Shown here piece by piece: positions 1 through 5,459 of a DNA stretch of 9,301 nucleotides (within the stretch, counting starts at the first letter, position 1; the number at the start of each line of letters is the position of its first letter). The DNA comes from Acidobacteriota bacterium (GTDB lineage Bacteria; Acidobacteriota; Terriglobia; Terriglobales; Acidobacteriaceae). Both the position numbers and the translations under genes were made by a program. Location: assembly GCA_021801945.1 (NCBI GenBank), contig JAKABE010000101.1, positions 1 to 9,301 of the forward strand. Reading direction: 5' to 3'. The notes beneath the pieces are model-generated. The model saw nothing but the letters and a program-made list of their open reading frames with translations. It was not told where the DNA came from and searched no databases.

Positions 1-426
1 CGCCGCGCCAAAGGCCTCGGCGGAGCGCAGGATCGTGCCCAGGTTGCCGGGGTCCTGGAGACCGGCGAGGACAACGAACAGGGGCGGTTGGGTCCGGTCG
101 GGGTTGAGCAAATCAGCCCACTTCCATGCTGGCGGCTCGATGAGCGCGGCGACGGGCTGCGGGGTTTCGGTGGTCAGCACGGTGTCGAGGAGCGGCTTGG
201 AGACGAGCAGCACCTCGAATTCCGGCGGAAGGTGCAAGGCTTCGAGAAGTTTCTCGGCTCCGAGTGCGGCAAAGACGCACTTGAACCTTAGTCCGGCACG
301 GAGAGCCTCGCCCACCAGGTTCGGCCCCTCGACGCCGGCAAAGCCGCAGTTCGTTGGGTGGGCTAATGCGTGCCGCAGCTCCTTGACCCACGCGTTCTGC
401 TTACTCTGTACAATGCGAACAGGCAT
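1..426 (-). CDS. TrmH/SpoU-family RNA 2'-O-methyltransferase, N-terminal part (cut by window edge)
   Basis: The first 142 residues of a SPOUT-class RNA methyltransferase are visible; the gene runs off the left edge. The family transfers methyl from SAM to a ribose 2'-OH in rRNA or tRNA. Residues 1-110 look like the small SpoU substrate-binding domain: a basic start (RIVQSKQNAWVKELR), an E33-G-P-N segment, and a TTETPQPVAA stretch near 85-94 typical of that domain. Residues 118-142 open the SpoU catalytic domain with motif 1, DPGNLGTILRSAEAFG, including N128 and the expected catalytic R134. The SAM-binding knot (motifs 2 and 3) is outside the window. The ATG at 426 is the only reasonable start: no ATG, GTG or TTG occurs in frame for about 80 nt upstream. 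It has no Shine-Dalgarno but a TAGAAT hexamer 7 nt upstream. The target RNA cannot be told from this part; RlmB-, TsnR- or TrmH-like specificity are all possible. Confidence 0.9.
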   Translation of the reverse strand, partial: MPVRIVQSKQNAWVKELRHALAHPTNCGFAGVEGPNLVGEALRAGLRFKCVFAALGAEKLLEALHLPPEFEVLLVSKPLLDTVLTTETPQPVAALIEPPAWKWADLLNPDRTQPPLFVVLAGLQDPGNLGTILRSAEAFGAA

Positions 427-433
427 CGAACCG

Positions 434-439
434 ATTCTA
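434..439 (-). promoter_or_regulatory. Candidate -10 box (TAGAAT) of the TrmH-like gene, leaderless geometry
   Basis: On the minus strand TAGAAT matches the TATAAT consensus at five of six positions and ends 7 nt before the ATG, so transcription would start at or next to the A of the start codon. No good -35 box is visible at 16-18 nt spacing, and no Shine-Dalgarno precedes the ATG. Assignment as a promoter is an inference from spacing. Confidence 0.4.
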
Positions 440-465
440 CGGCGTTTTCGCCGTGGCGCGCGCCA
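437..465. repeat. Hairpin plus overlapping palindrome between the TrmH-like gene and tsaC
   Basis: Two dyads abut here. Positions 437-444 and 449-456 form an 8-bp stem (one G-T wobble) closed by a TTTT loop, with core ACGGCG/CGCCGT. Positions 454-465 are a perfect 12-bp palindrome, TGGCGCGCGCCA. The first overlaps the candidate -10 box of the TrmH-like gene by three bases. They could be a protein-binding site or chance structure in GC-rich DNA. Confidence 0.4.
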
Positions 466-474
466 GTGAGAGCG

Positions 475-491
475 GGTGCAGAACTTGCACC
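475..491. repeat. Perfect inverted repeat GGTGCA-N5-TGCACC upstream of tsaC
   Basis: GGTGCA (475-480) and TGCACC (486-491) are perfect inverted 6-mers with a 5-bp spacer. A further GGTGC copy lies at 498-502. The right arm overlaps the candidate tsaC -35 box, which is where a repressor operator would be expected. No regulator can be named. Confidence 0.4.
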
Positions 492-513
492 ACGGCTGGT
501 GCTGTGATAGTTT
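485..513 (+). promoter_or_regulatory. Candidate sigma70-type promoter for tsaC and the DUF218 gene
   Basis: TTGCAC (485-490) matches TTGACA at four of six positions. It is followed at 17-nt spacing by TAGTTT (508-513), a weaker -10. This would give a leader of roughly 40 nt before the TTG start at 559, which does carry a Shine-Dalgarno. The -10 match is modest, so this is tentative. Confidence 0.3.
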
Positions 514-558
514 CCGATTTTACGGCTCTTTTCAGTGTGGGAACCGAGGTAAATCCTC

Positions 559-1203
559 TTGTCGGCGGAGATACTGCGCGTCCATCCCGATGAACCCCAA
601 CCAGAGCGGATCGATTACGTCGTCTCCTGCTTGCGTCAGGGCGGTGTCGTTGCGCTGCCCACCGACACCTTTTACGGGCTGGCCGTGGATCCGGTGAATC
701 TTCATGCGGTGGAACAGATCTATCACATCAAGACCCGGCAGAAGCACAAACCGCTGTCACTGCTGATTGCGTCAGCGGCGCAGGCTTATGAATTGGCGCG
801 CGACACCGACGTGCTTTTCGACAAGCTGGCGGAGCGTTTCTGGCCTGGACCGCTGACCATCATCGTACGCGCGGGAACCAAGTTGCCGCTGCGCTCGACG
901 GCGCATACCGGCAACGTGGCCATCCGGGTGCCGGATGCGGCTATTCCCCGCGCCGTGGTGGAGCGCTTTGGACTGCCCATCACGGCCACTTCAGCAAACT
1001 TGCAGGGGGCAGCGGAGTGTACCCATGCGGCCTGCGTCCGCGATCAGATTGGCGACCGCATTCCGCTGATTGTGGATGGTGGACCGACAGCGCACGTATT
1101 GCCCACCACCATCGTCGATCTCTCGCTGGGGCCGGGACGCTGGGAGATTCTGCGCGAAGGCGCTATTCCAACACACGAAATCGTCATGGTGCTACAGCGA
1201 TAA
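559..1203 (+). CDS. tsaC: L-threonylcarbamoyladenylate synthase (YrdC/Sua5 family)
   Basis: This cytoplasmic enzyme condenses threonine, bicarbonate and ATP to threonylcarbamoyl-AMP, the donor for t6A37 on ANN-decoding tRNAs. The 214 residues cover one YrdC domain. Visible hallmarks are PTDTFYG (34-40), the nucleotide-binding KTRQKHKPLSLLI (58-70), RFWPGPLTIIV (93-103), the ATSAN motif (143-147) and PTTIVDL (182-188). The length fits TsaC or a short Sua5; the separate C-terminal Sua5 domain of about 130 residues is absent. The start is TTG: GAGG at 546-549 lies 9 nt upstream, and an in-frame TAA at 550-552 rules out a longer protein. Another in-frame start would have to lie inside the conserved domain. 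The next gene begins 1 nt after the stop, so the two are probably co-transcribed. A riboflavin-type YciO paralogue is possible but the motif set favours TsaC. Confidence 0.93.
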   Translation: MSAEILRVHPDEPQPERIDYVVSCLRQGGVVALPTDTFYGLAVDPVNLHAVEQIYHIKTRQKHKPLSLLIASAAQAYELARDTDVLFDKLAERFWPGPLTIIVRAGTKLPLRSTAHTGNVAIRVPDAAIPRAVVERFGLPITATSANLQGAAECTHAACVRDQIGDRIPLIVDGGPTAHVLPTTIVDLSLGPGRWEILREGAIPTHEIVMVLQR

Positions 1204-1204
1204 G

Positions 1205-1834
1205 ATGGAGCGCATGGTGCGCCAAGCGAAACTGCGGCGCCGCAAATGGGCATTGGCCGCGGTGGCTGTGCTGCTCATGGCGCTGGCAGCGGGTGCCGCG
1301 GCGTGGTGTGACTGGGTGTATCGGCAGATCGAGCACTACGCCCACATCAATCAGGCGGCGCCCGCCGATGCAATCGCAGTTTTAGGCGCGGCGGAGTACG
1401 ACGGCCGGCCTTCGCCGGTGTATCGTGCACGCCTGGACCACGCGCTTGACCTCTACCAGCACGGCTTCGCTCCCTTGATTGTTACCCTGGGCGGTCCGGG
1501 CGGCGATCGGTACACCGAGGGTGGCGTTGGCCGCGAGTACCTCATGAGCAAGGGCGTACCGGAACGCAGAATCATTGCCGAGACGCATAGCCGCGATACG
1601 GAGGAGGCAATGCGCAACCTGGCCGTAATCGCGCGCGCTAATGACCTGCGGCGGTTGGTGATCGTGAGCGATGGAACGCATCTTTTCAGGATTCATGCTC
1701 TCTGCGCCGCCGACGGGCTGGATGTATTGACCTCGCCCCGGCGGCGCCTGGACGTGGCCGGTGGCTCATCGGATAATGCCCACATCATGCACGAGATTCT
1801 TAGCTACACGGCGTGGAGGATGCACCTGCACTGA
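1205..1834 (+). CDS. YdcF/SanA-like DUF218 protein with N-terminal membrane anchor
   Basis: This is a 209-residue DUF218 (YdcF/SanA-like) protein. A basic N-terminus (residues 1-14, eight Arg/Lys) is followed by one hydrophobic segment, about 15-36, giving a likely type II membrane anchor with the domain outside the cytoplasm. The domain starts at DAIAVLGAAEYDGRPSPVY (55-73). It continues with VTLGGPGG-RYTEG (93-106), GVPERRIIAETHSRDTEEAMRN (117-138) and LVIVSDGTHLFRIHAL (151-166), which has the family His and Arg. DUF218 members are implicated in envelope barrier function (SanA) or bind SAM (YdcF), but no reaction is established, so none is claimed. The frame is open further upstream only because it overlaps tsaC; ATG 1205, 1 nt after the tsaC stop, fits coupling. 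ATG 1214 is an alternative. Neither has a strong Shine-Dalgarno. Confidence 0.85.
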   Translation: MERMVRQAKLRRRKWALAAVAVLLMALAAGAAAWCDWVYRQIEHYAHINQAAPADAIAVLGAAEYDGRPSPVYRARLDHALDLYQHGFAPLIVTLGGPGGDRYTEGGVGREYLMSKGVPERRIIAETHSRDTEEAMRNLAVIARANDLRRLVIVSDGTHLFRIHALCAADGLDVLTSPRRRLDVAGGSSDNAHIMHEILSYTAWRMHLH

Positions 1835-1848
1835 AAACTGCGGCGCGT

Positions 1849-1865
1849 CTGCAGCTTTGCAGTTT
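1849..1865 (+). terminator. Weak hairpin with short T tail after the DUF218 gene
   Basis: CTGCA (1849-1853) and TGCAG (1858-1862) form a 5-bp stem with a 4-nt loop, followed by only TTT. An outer pair AAACTGC/GCAGTTT (1835-1841 and 1859-1865) is an alternative fold. The position between convergent genes fits termination, but the stem is short and the T tail poor. Confidence 0.2.
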
Positions 1866-1909
1866 GGCACCTGTTCGGGAAGGCAGCCGGCCTGCTCGTT
1901 GGCGAGCCC

Positions 1910-2785
1910 TCACCGCAAATAGACCATCAACGCCAAGGCCAAGCCTGCTGCGGCGGCGGTGGAGAGGAAATTGACGGCGTCATTCTTGAGCCAGCCGCGC
2001 TGTTCGAGGGTGGCTCCGAGGAGGCTGTCAAAGAGAAAGCCGAAGATTCCTGCCGCAGTGCTGACCAGGAACATGTTGGCGCGGCCGCCAAGGACGAGGG
2101 TTCCGGCAGTGGCCACCGTGGCCGAGGCTGAGACGCCGGCCAGCACGCCCAGGGGGCTGATCGCGCCGTCGCAGCCGGCCTGCACACGGCGCAGGGTGGT
2201 AATCATCCTTGGGCGGCCTCCGAAGACCTGGCCGATCTCGGAGGAAACCGTGTCGGCGGCGGCTTCGGTCAGGGCTGCCAGCCCTGCCGTTGGCAGAATT
2301 GCCGGTGCCAGAATGGCGTGCGCGAACCAGCCGCTGCTTGCCAGCGAGGACCGTGCGAAAGGACTCGAAATAATGGCTGCAACGCCCAGATTGGCCGCCA
2401 CTTGTGCGGCCGATCGTCCTTGCCCTCTTTCCGCGGTGCCGAGGCGCTGCTTGTGACTGCGGCCCAAGCGCGTGGCGGCAAAAGCAAGGATGAAAACCGT
2501 GATTACAGCCCCGAGGTCCGTGTGCAACGGATCATAAGGTGGGGCCAAGGTGGAAAACATCAGGCTGGCGGTAATGACCGCGCCCGCAATCGCGGCCCAG
2601 GGAGTCGCCGCGCGCAGCTTCCAGGTGACCACCCCGAGCAGCGCGCTGAGGCTCAAGGTCCAGATGACAGCCGCTACCGAAATTGCCGCCAAGTTGCGGG
2701 CTTGCCATGCTGCCTCCACGGCGACCAGCGGCAACACCGCGAGCAGCACCAGTCTTGAGTCCCAATCCGTCTTCGATTGCGCCAT
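1910..2785 (-). CDS. DUF92 family integral membrane protein
   Basis: This is a 291-residue, strongly hydrophobic protein with about six to eight membrane segments and the DUF92 signature. The signature shows as GRSAAQVAANLG (123-134), AADTVSSEIG (176-185), VQAGCDGAISPLGVLAG (201-217) and FDSLLGATLE (252-261). The characterised plant member VTE6 is a phytyl-phosphate kinase, and the fold is related to CTP-dependent polyprenol and dolichol kinases. A prenyl-phosphate kinase role is therefore possible but not shown for this branch. Compared with typical members the glycine pair before the Ser of the third motif reads D-G-A rather than G-G-V. The gene stands alone, convergent with the DUF218 gene and divergent from the lipoprotein gene. 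AAGGA directly abuts the ATG at 2785, which is too close for a normal Shine-Dalgarno; a TACGAT hexamer lies 8 nt upstream. A later start would remove the first membrane segment. Confidence 0.85.
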   Translation of the reverse strand: MAQSKTDWDSRLVLLAVLPLVAVEAAWQARNLAAISVAAVIWTLSLSALLGVVTWKLRAATPWAAIAGAVITASLMFSTLAPPYDPLHTDLGAVITVFILAFAATRLGRSHKQRLGTAERGQGRSAAQVAANLGVAAIISSPFARSSLASSGWFAHAILAPAILPTAGLAALTEAAADTVSSEIGQVFGGRPRMITTLRRVQAGCDGAISPLGVLAGVSASATVATAGTLVLGGRANMFLVSTAAGIFGFLFDSLLGATLEQRGWLKNDAVNFLSTAAAAGLALALMVYLR

Positions 2786-2793
2786 TCCTTCTC

Positions 2794-2799
2794 ATCGTA
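2794..2799 (-). promoter_or_regulatory. Candidate -10 box (TACGAT) of the DUF92 gene
   Basis: TACGAT on the minus strand ends 8 nt before the ATG and keeps the TAnnAT core of a -10 box. No -35 is recognisable. If it is used, the mRNA would be leaderless or have a leader of a base or two. The match is only four of six, so confidence is low. Confidence 0.25.
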
Positions 2800-2864
2800 C
2801 CTTCTGAACATGCTCTGCGTGCTCCTCGCAGCGAATGCACGGGCGGGCGTTCCACCGCGCGGCA

Positions 2865-2904
2865 GGGGGCTGGCCTTTGGGGCGGCGGTTGGACGGGGCG
2901 GGGG
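2865..2904 (+). other. Four G-tracts, possible G-quadruplex, in the divergent intergenic region
   Basis: G-runs of 5, 4, 4 and 5 lie at 2865-2869, 2879-2882, 2895-2898 and 2900-2904, with loops of 9, 12 and 1 nt. The long second loop could limit stability, though it holds extra GG pairs. A 5-bp stem, GGCGG (2897-2901) with CCGCC (2907-2911), competes for the same bases. The 197-bp region between the DUF92 and lipoprotein genes otherwise holds only the two candidate -10 boxes. Confidence 0.35.
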
Positions 2905-2952
2905 TTCCGCCTGAGGAAACTTGAGGCTGTTTTTTGCCCTGGCTGCGTGATT

Positions 2953-2958
2953 TACAAT
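2953..2958 (+). promoter_or_regulatory. Candidate -10 box (TACAAT) of the beta-propeller lipoprotein gene
   Basis: TACAAT matches the -10 consensus at five of six positions and lies 24 nt before the ATG at 2983, implying a leader of about 17 nt. The T-run at 2930-2935 occupies the -35 position at 17-nt spacing but matches TTGACA poorly. Confidence 0.4.
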
Positions 2959-2982
2959 CACCAAGTAGCACGAAAGTATTGG

Positions 2983-4512
2983 ATGAAGCTCTATTCTATG
3001 AATGCAGGCTGGGCGCGCGTGCGGCTGGCGGGAGTGGGTGCGAGTTTTGCACTCGCTGTCCTGATCGCCGGTTGCGGAAACTATTATCAGCCCGTGGTGA
3101 CGCCGGTGCCGACCAATGGGCCGCCGGCGCAGCCGACAGCGTATGCTGTCGTGGTTTCCTCTACGGGTGCCACAACGCCGGGCGTAGCCACGATCATCGA
3201 CTACTCCGGCGACTCGGTGATGGCTGAGGCGCCCATCGGGATCAGCCCCATCGGGTTTGCCCTGGAGTCCGACGGTTTCAACGGCTATTCCATTAACTCC
3301 GATGGCACAATCACGAACATTCCCATTACAACCCAGCTCCAGCAAAAGCTGGAATTATTTACAACCCTTCCTCCTACCGCAAAGGTCCTCAATCTGTTCT
3401 CGCCTTCGTTTGGTCTTTGGGCGACCAATCTCAACGGCGACGTCGCCGATGTTTTCACCGGCAGTCCGCAGACATTTCAACTCGCCGTTCCTGTTGCGCC
3501 TACGCCGGTCACCATTGCTGGCGCGCCGATAGGGCAGGGCCAGCGCGAGTATGTGATCAGCCAGAATTTCGCCGATTCAACGGGGTTGACCTGCAACACT
3601 TCGCCGAGTACCGTCACAACCGATGGAGTGGCGACGCCCATCGAAATAAGTACCGATTCCGTTGATGTTCCGATTCCTGTCGGCAAGTGCCCCGTGTATG
3701 CCGTGCCGAGCACCGATCTGAAGCGCCTCTTCGTGCTGAATCGCGGCGACGATACGATTACCGTCATCAACAGTCAGAACAACACCCTCGATGCTTGCAC
3801 GCCGTTTCTGAACCAGAACGGCCAGCCCGTAACCTGCCATCCCACGTTGCCGCTGTCGCTTTCAGCCGTGGCCGCCACCCGCATCAAGCCACCCAACGGG
3901 ACGGCGGGGATGCCCCAGATCGCCGGGCCGGTGGATGCCGAATACAACGCAGCCACTCAGCAATTGGTCGTTGCCGACTACACGGGCGGCACCATCAGCA
4001 TTATTGATGTGAGTCTGGATCAATATGGCAATGACAGCCCGACCTTCGGAACCACCTATACCGTTCCGGTGGGCAACAATCCGGCTAGCGTGACGGCTCT
4101 CTACGATGGTAGCCGTGCTTATGCCGCCAATCAGAGCGATGGCACTGTGACCGTCGTTAACTTGTCCAGCCACACAGTGGAAAAGACGCTCACGGTCGAG
4201 GGCCATCCGCGCACGGTCGTCTCCACCCAGAATTCCGAGTACAGCAAAGTCTATGTAGCGTCGCCGGATAGCCCCTATATCACCGTCATTGAATCGACTC
4301 CGTCGGTCCTGGACCAGATTGCCACAACGGTTCTGGTCGAGGGCAACGTAGTGGACGTGCGTACGACCACGCCAAATGGAGGCCGAGGCAACAACGCCAA
4401 TTTCAGCAGCCGCATCCCAGGCTACGGCCAGCCCTGTAACCTGCCTCCAGCGCTCATGACTGCCAAGTACGGCGCCACTTACACCCTTACGGACTGCCAG
4501 GCAAGTCCGTAG
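2983..4512 (+). CDS. Secreted lipoprotein with YncE-like beta-propeller repeats
   Basis: This is a 509-residue exported lipoprotein. A hydrophobic signal peptide ends in LIAGC, so Cys31 (codon 3073-3075) is the lipidation site, followed by GNYYQPVV and a Pro/Thr linker. The rest is beta-rich, with YVTN/YncE-type blades around 237-268 (VYAVPSTDLKRLFVLNRGDDTITVIN), 316-345 (ADYTGGTISIIDV), 363-398 (AYAANQSDGTVTVVNL) and 406-440. Residues 52-235 are more diverged but probably also form blades. The C-terminal 50 residues depart from the repeat and hold two cysteines (C485, C505), possibly a disulfide. YncE-like propellers mediate protein or ligand binding; no enzyme motif is visible, so the function is unknown. 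The reading frame is open to 2683 opposite the DUF92 gene, but the signal peptide fixes the start near 2983; ATG 2998 is an alternative. It appears monocistronic. Confidence 0.85.
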   Translation: MKLYSMNAGWARVRLAGVGASFALAVLIAGCGNYYQPVVTPVPTNGPPAQPTAYAVVVSSTGATTPGVATIIDYSGDSVMAEAPIGISPIGFALESDGFNGYSINSDGTITNIPITTQLQQKLELFTTLPPTAKVLNLFSPSFGLWATNLNGDVADVFTGSPQTFQLAVPVAPTPVTIAGAPIGQGQREYVISQNFADSTGLTCNTSPSTVTTDGVATPIEISTDSVDVPIPVGKCPVYAVPSTDLKRLFVLNRGDDTITVINSQNNTLDACTPFLNQNGQPVTCHPTLPLSLSAVAATRIKPPNGTAGMPQIAGPVDAEYNAATQQLVVADYTGGTISIIDVSLDQYGNDSPTFGTTYTVPVGNNPASVTALYDGSRAYAANQSDGTVTVVNLSSHTVEKTLTVEGHPRTVVSTQNSEYSKVYVASPDSPYITVIESTPSVLDQIATTVLVEGNVVDVRTTTPNGGRGNNANFSSRIPGYGQPCNLPPALMTAKYGATYTLTDCQASP

Positions 4513-4573
4513 CCATAACGCAGCACCTATGGGCGCGAATATCGGATTCAGCAGAGATGTGCGGATTGTATTG

Positions 4574-4614
4574 AAGGGTCATTTCCCCCGGCGGGATTGG
4601 CCCTTCGGTTGTTT
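4574..4614 (+). terminator. Hairpin with T-rich tail between the lipoprotein gene and tlyA
   Basis: AAGGGTCA (4574-4581) pairs with TGGCCCTT (4598-4605) over 8 bp with one G-T wobble. Inside, TCCC (4584-4587) pairs with GGGA (4593-4596) around a CCGGC loop, giving about 12 bp in a 32-nt hairpin. T-rich sequence follows (4609-4614). It fits an intrinsic terminator for the lipoprotein transcript. The stem ends 12 nt before the first possible tlyA ATG (4618), so it could instead act as an attenuator or hide that start. Confidence 0.5.
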
Positions 4615-4617
4615 TGA

Positions 4618-5406
4618 ATGGAGTCTGCGGGCATGAAGGCTGGTGCCGCAAAGATGAGGCTGGACCTCTTGCTGACCGTGCGTGGCCTGGTCTCCAGCCG
4701 GGAACGAGCACGGGCGCTCATCCTCGCCGGACGGGTTCTGGTTTGCGAACAGAAGGTAGACAAGCCAGGGACCGCAATCCCCTCCGATGCGCCGGTTCGG
4801 CTGTTGGGCGAAGACCAGCCGTATGTGAGCCGCGGCGGCCTGAAGCTGGCGGCGGCCCTGGATCACTGGGGAATCGCGGTGAGCGGCCGGGTCTGCCTGG
4901 ACGTAGGTGCCTCGACGGGAGGGTTTACCGATTGCCTCCTGCAGCGCGGCGCCGCACAGGTGACCGCTTTGGATACAGGCTTTGGGCAGATCGCCATGGA
5001 GCTGCGCAATGACCTGCGCGTGCGCCTGTTGGAGCGCACCAACGCTCGCCTTCTGCAACCAGGATCGCTGGTGGGGGGAGCGGGAGGTCCCGAGATCACT
5101 TTTCTGGCCATGGACGTCTCCTTTATCTCGGCCACTCTCCTTCTGGGGCCAGTCCTGGCAGCCGCGCCGTCTCTGCGAGAAGCCGTAATCCTGGTCAAGC
5201 CGCAGTTCGAAGCCGGACGAGAGCATGTGGGCAAGGGCGGAATTGTCCGCGATCCCGCTGCGCACGAACTGGCCATCGAGAGAGTGGCCCATTGCGTTCG
5301 GTCATTGGGATGGGAGGTGAGTGGAACGATTCCATCGCCCATTACCGGCGTGGAGGGCAACAAGGAATTCTTGTTGTATGCGAAGGGTGCGGGCGCCCTC
5401 GAATGA
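4618..5406 (+). CDS. tlyA: TlyA-family 16S/23S rRNA 2'-O-methyltransferase (haemolysin-like)
   Basis: This cytoplasmic enzyme has an S4 RNA-binding domain fused to an FtsJ/RrmJ-type methyltransferase. Characterised TlyA proteins 2'-O-methylate cytidines of 16S and/or 23S rRNA, which underlies capreomycin sensitivity; the haemolysin name is historical. In these 262 residues the S4 domain spans about 14-60 (RLDLLLTVRGLVSSRERARALILAGRV). After YVSRGGLKL (69-77), the SAM-binding motif is DVGASTGGF (95-103). The catalytic tetrad reads K76, D166 (AMDVSFIS), K194 (ILVKPQFE) and E250 (GNKEF). All are intact. The start is uncertain: ATG 4618, 4633 and 4654 are all in frame with weak ribosome sites, and the last begins just before the S4 domain as in many homologues. 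nadK follows closely, a common tlyA-nadK neighbourhood. Which rRNA positions it modifies cannot be read from sequence. Confidence 0.92.
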   Translation: MESAGMKAGAAKMRLDLLLTVRGLVSSRERARALILAGRVLVCEQKVDKPGTAIPSDAPVRLLGEDQPYVSRGGLKLAAALDHWGIAVSGRVCLDVGASTGGFTDCLLQRGAAQVTALDTGFGQIAMELRNDLRVRLLERTNARLLQPGSLVGGAGGPEITFLAMDVSFISATLLLGPVLAAAPSLREAVILVKPQFEAGREHVGKGGIVRDPAAHELAIERVAHCVRSLGWEVSGTIPSPITGVEGNKEFLLYAKGAGALE

Positions 5407-5446
5407 GAGGATCTGTGGAGCGGCTCTCGCCTGTGTCCCGATCCAT

Positions 5447-5452
5447 TACACT
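5447..5452 (+). promoter_or_regulatory. Candidate -10 box (TACACT) just before nadK, leaderless geometry
   Basis: TACACT ends 7 nt before the nadK ATG at 5460, the same spacing as the TAGAAT box of the TrmH-like gene. It matches the -10 consensus at four of six positions, keeping TAnnnT. It could give nadK its own transcript in addition to read-through from tlyA. No -35 box is evident. Confidence 0.35.
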
Positions 5453-5459
5453 GGGACGC

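Noticed and set aside
35..469. Plus-strand open frame of 144 codons opposite the TrmH-like gene
   Set aside because: The minus strand has an uninterrupted SpoU domain with motif 1; the plus-strand product is Ser/Arg-rich with no family features.
1864..1880. TTGGCAC resembling a sigma54 -24 element
   Set aside because: The matching -12 TTGC element is missing at the needed spacing, and the site lies between convergent genes.
1959..2758. Plus-strand open frames opposite the DUF92 gene
   Set aside because: They are codon-bias shadows: basic and cysteine-rich products without motifs, on the strand opposite a protein with a full family signature.
2683..2982. 100-residue N-terminal extension of the beta-propeller lipoprotein
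   Set aside because: It would overlap the DUF92 gene on the other strand and bury the signal peptide and lipobox in the middle of the protein.
5403..5459. Upstream ATG as the preferred nadK start
   Set aside because: It is kept only as an alternative: the added residues have no NadK-like features and the family normally starts just before the first beta strand.
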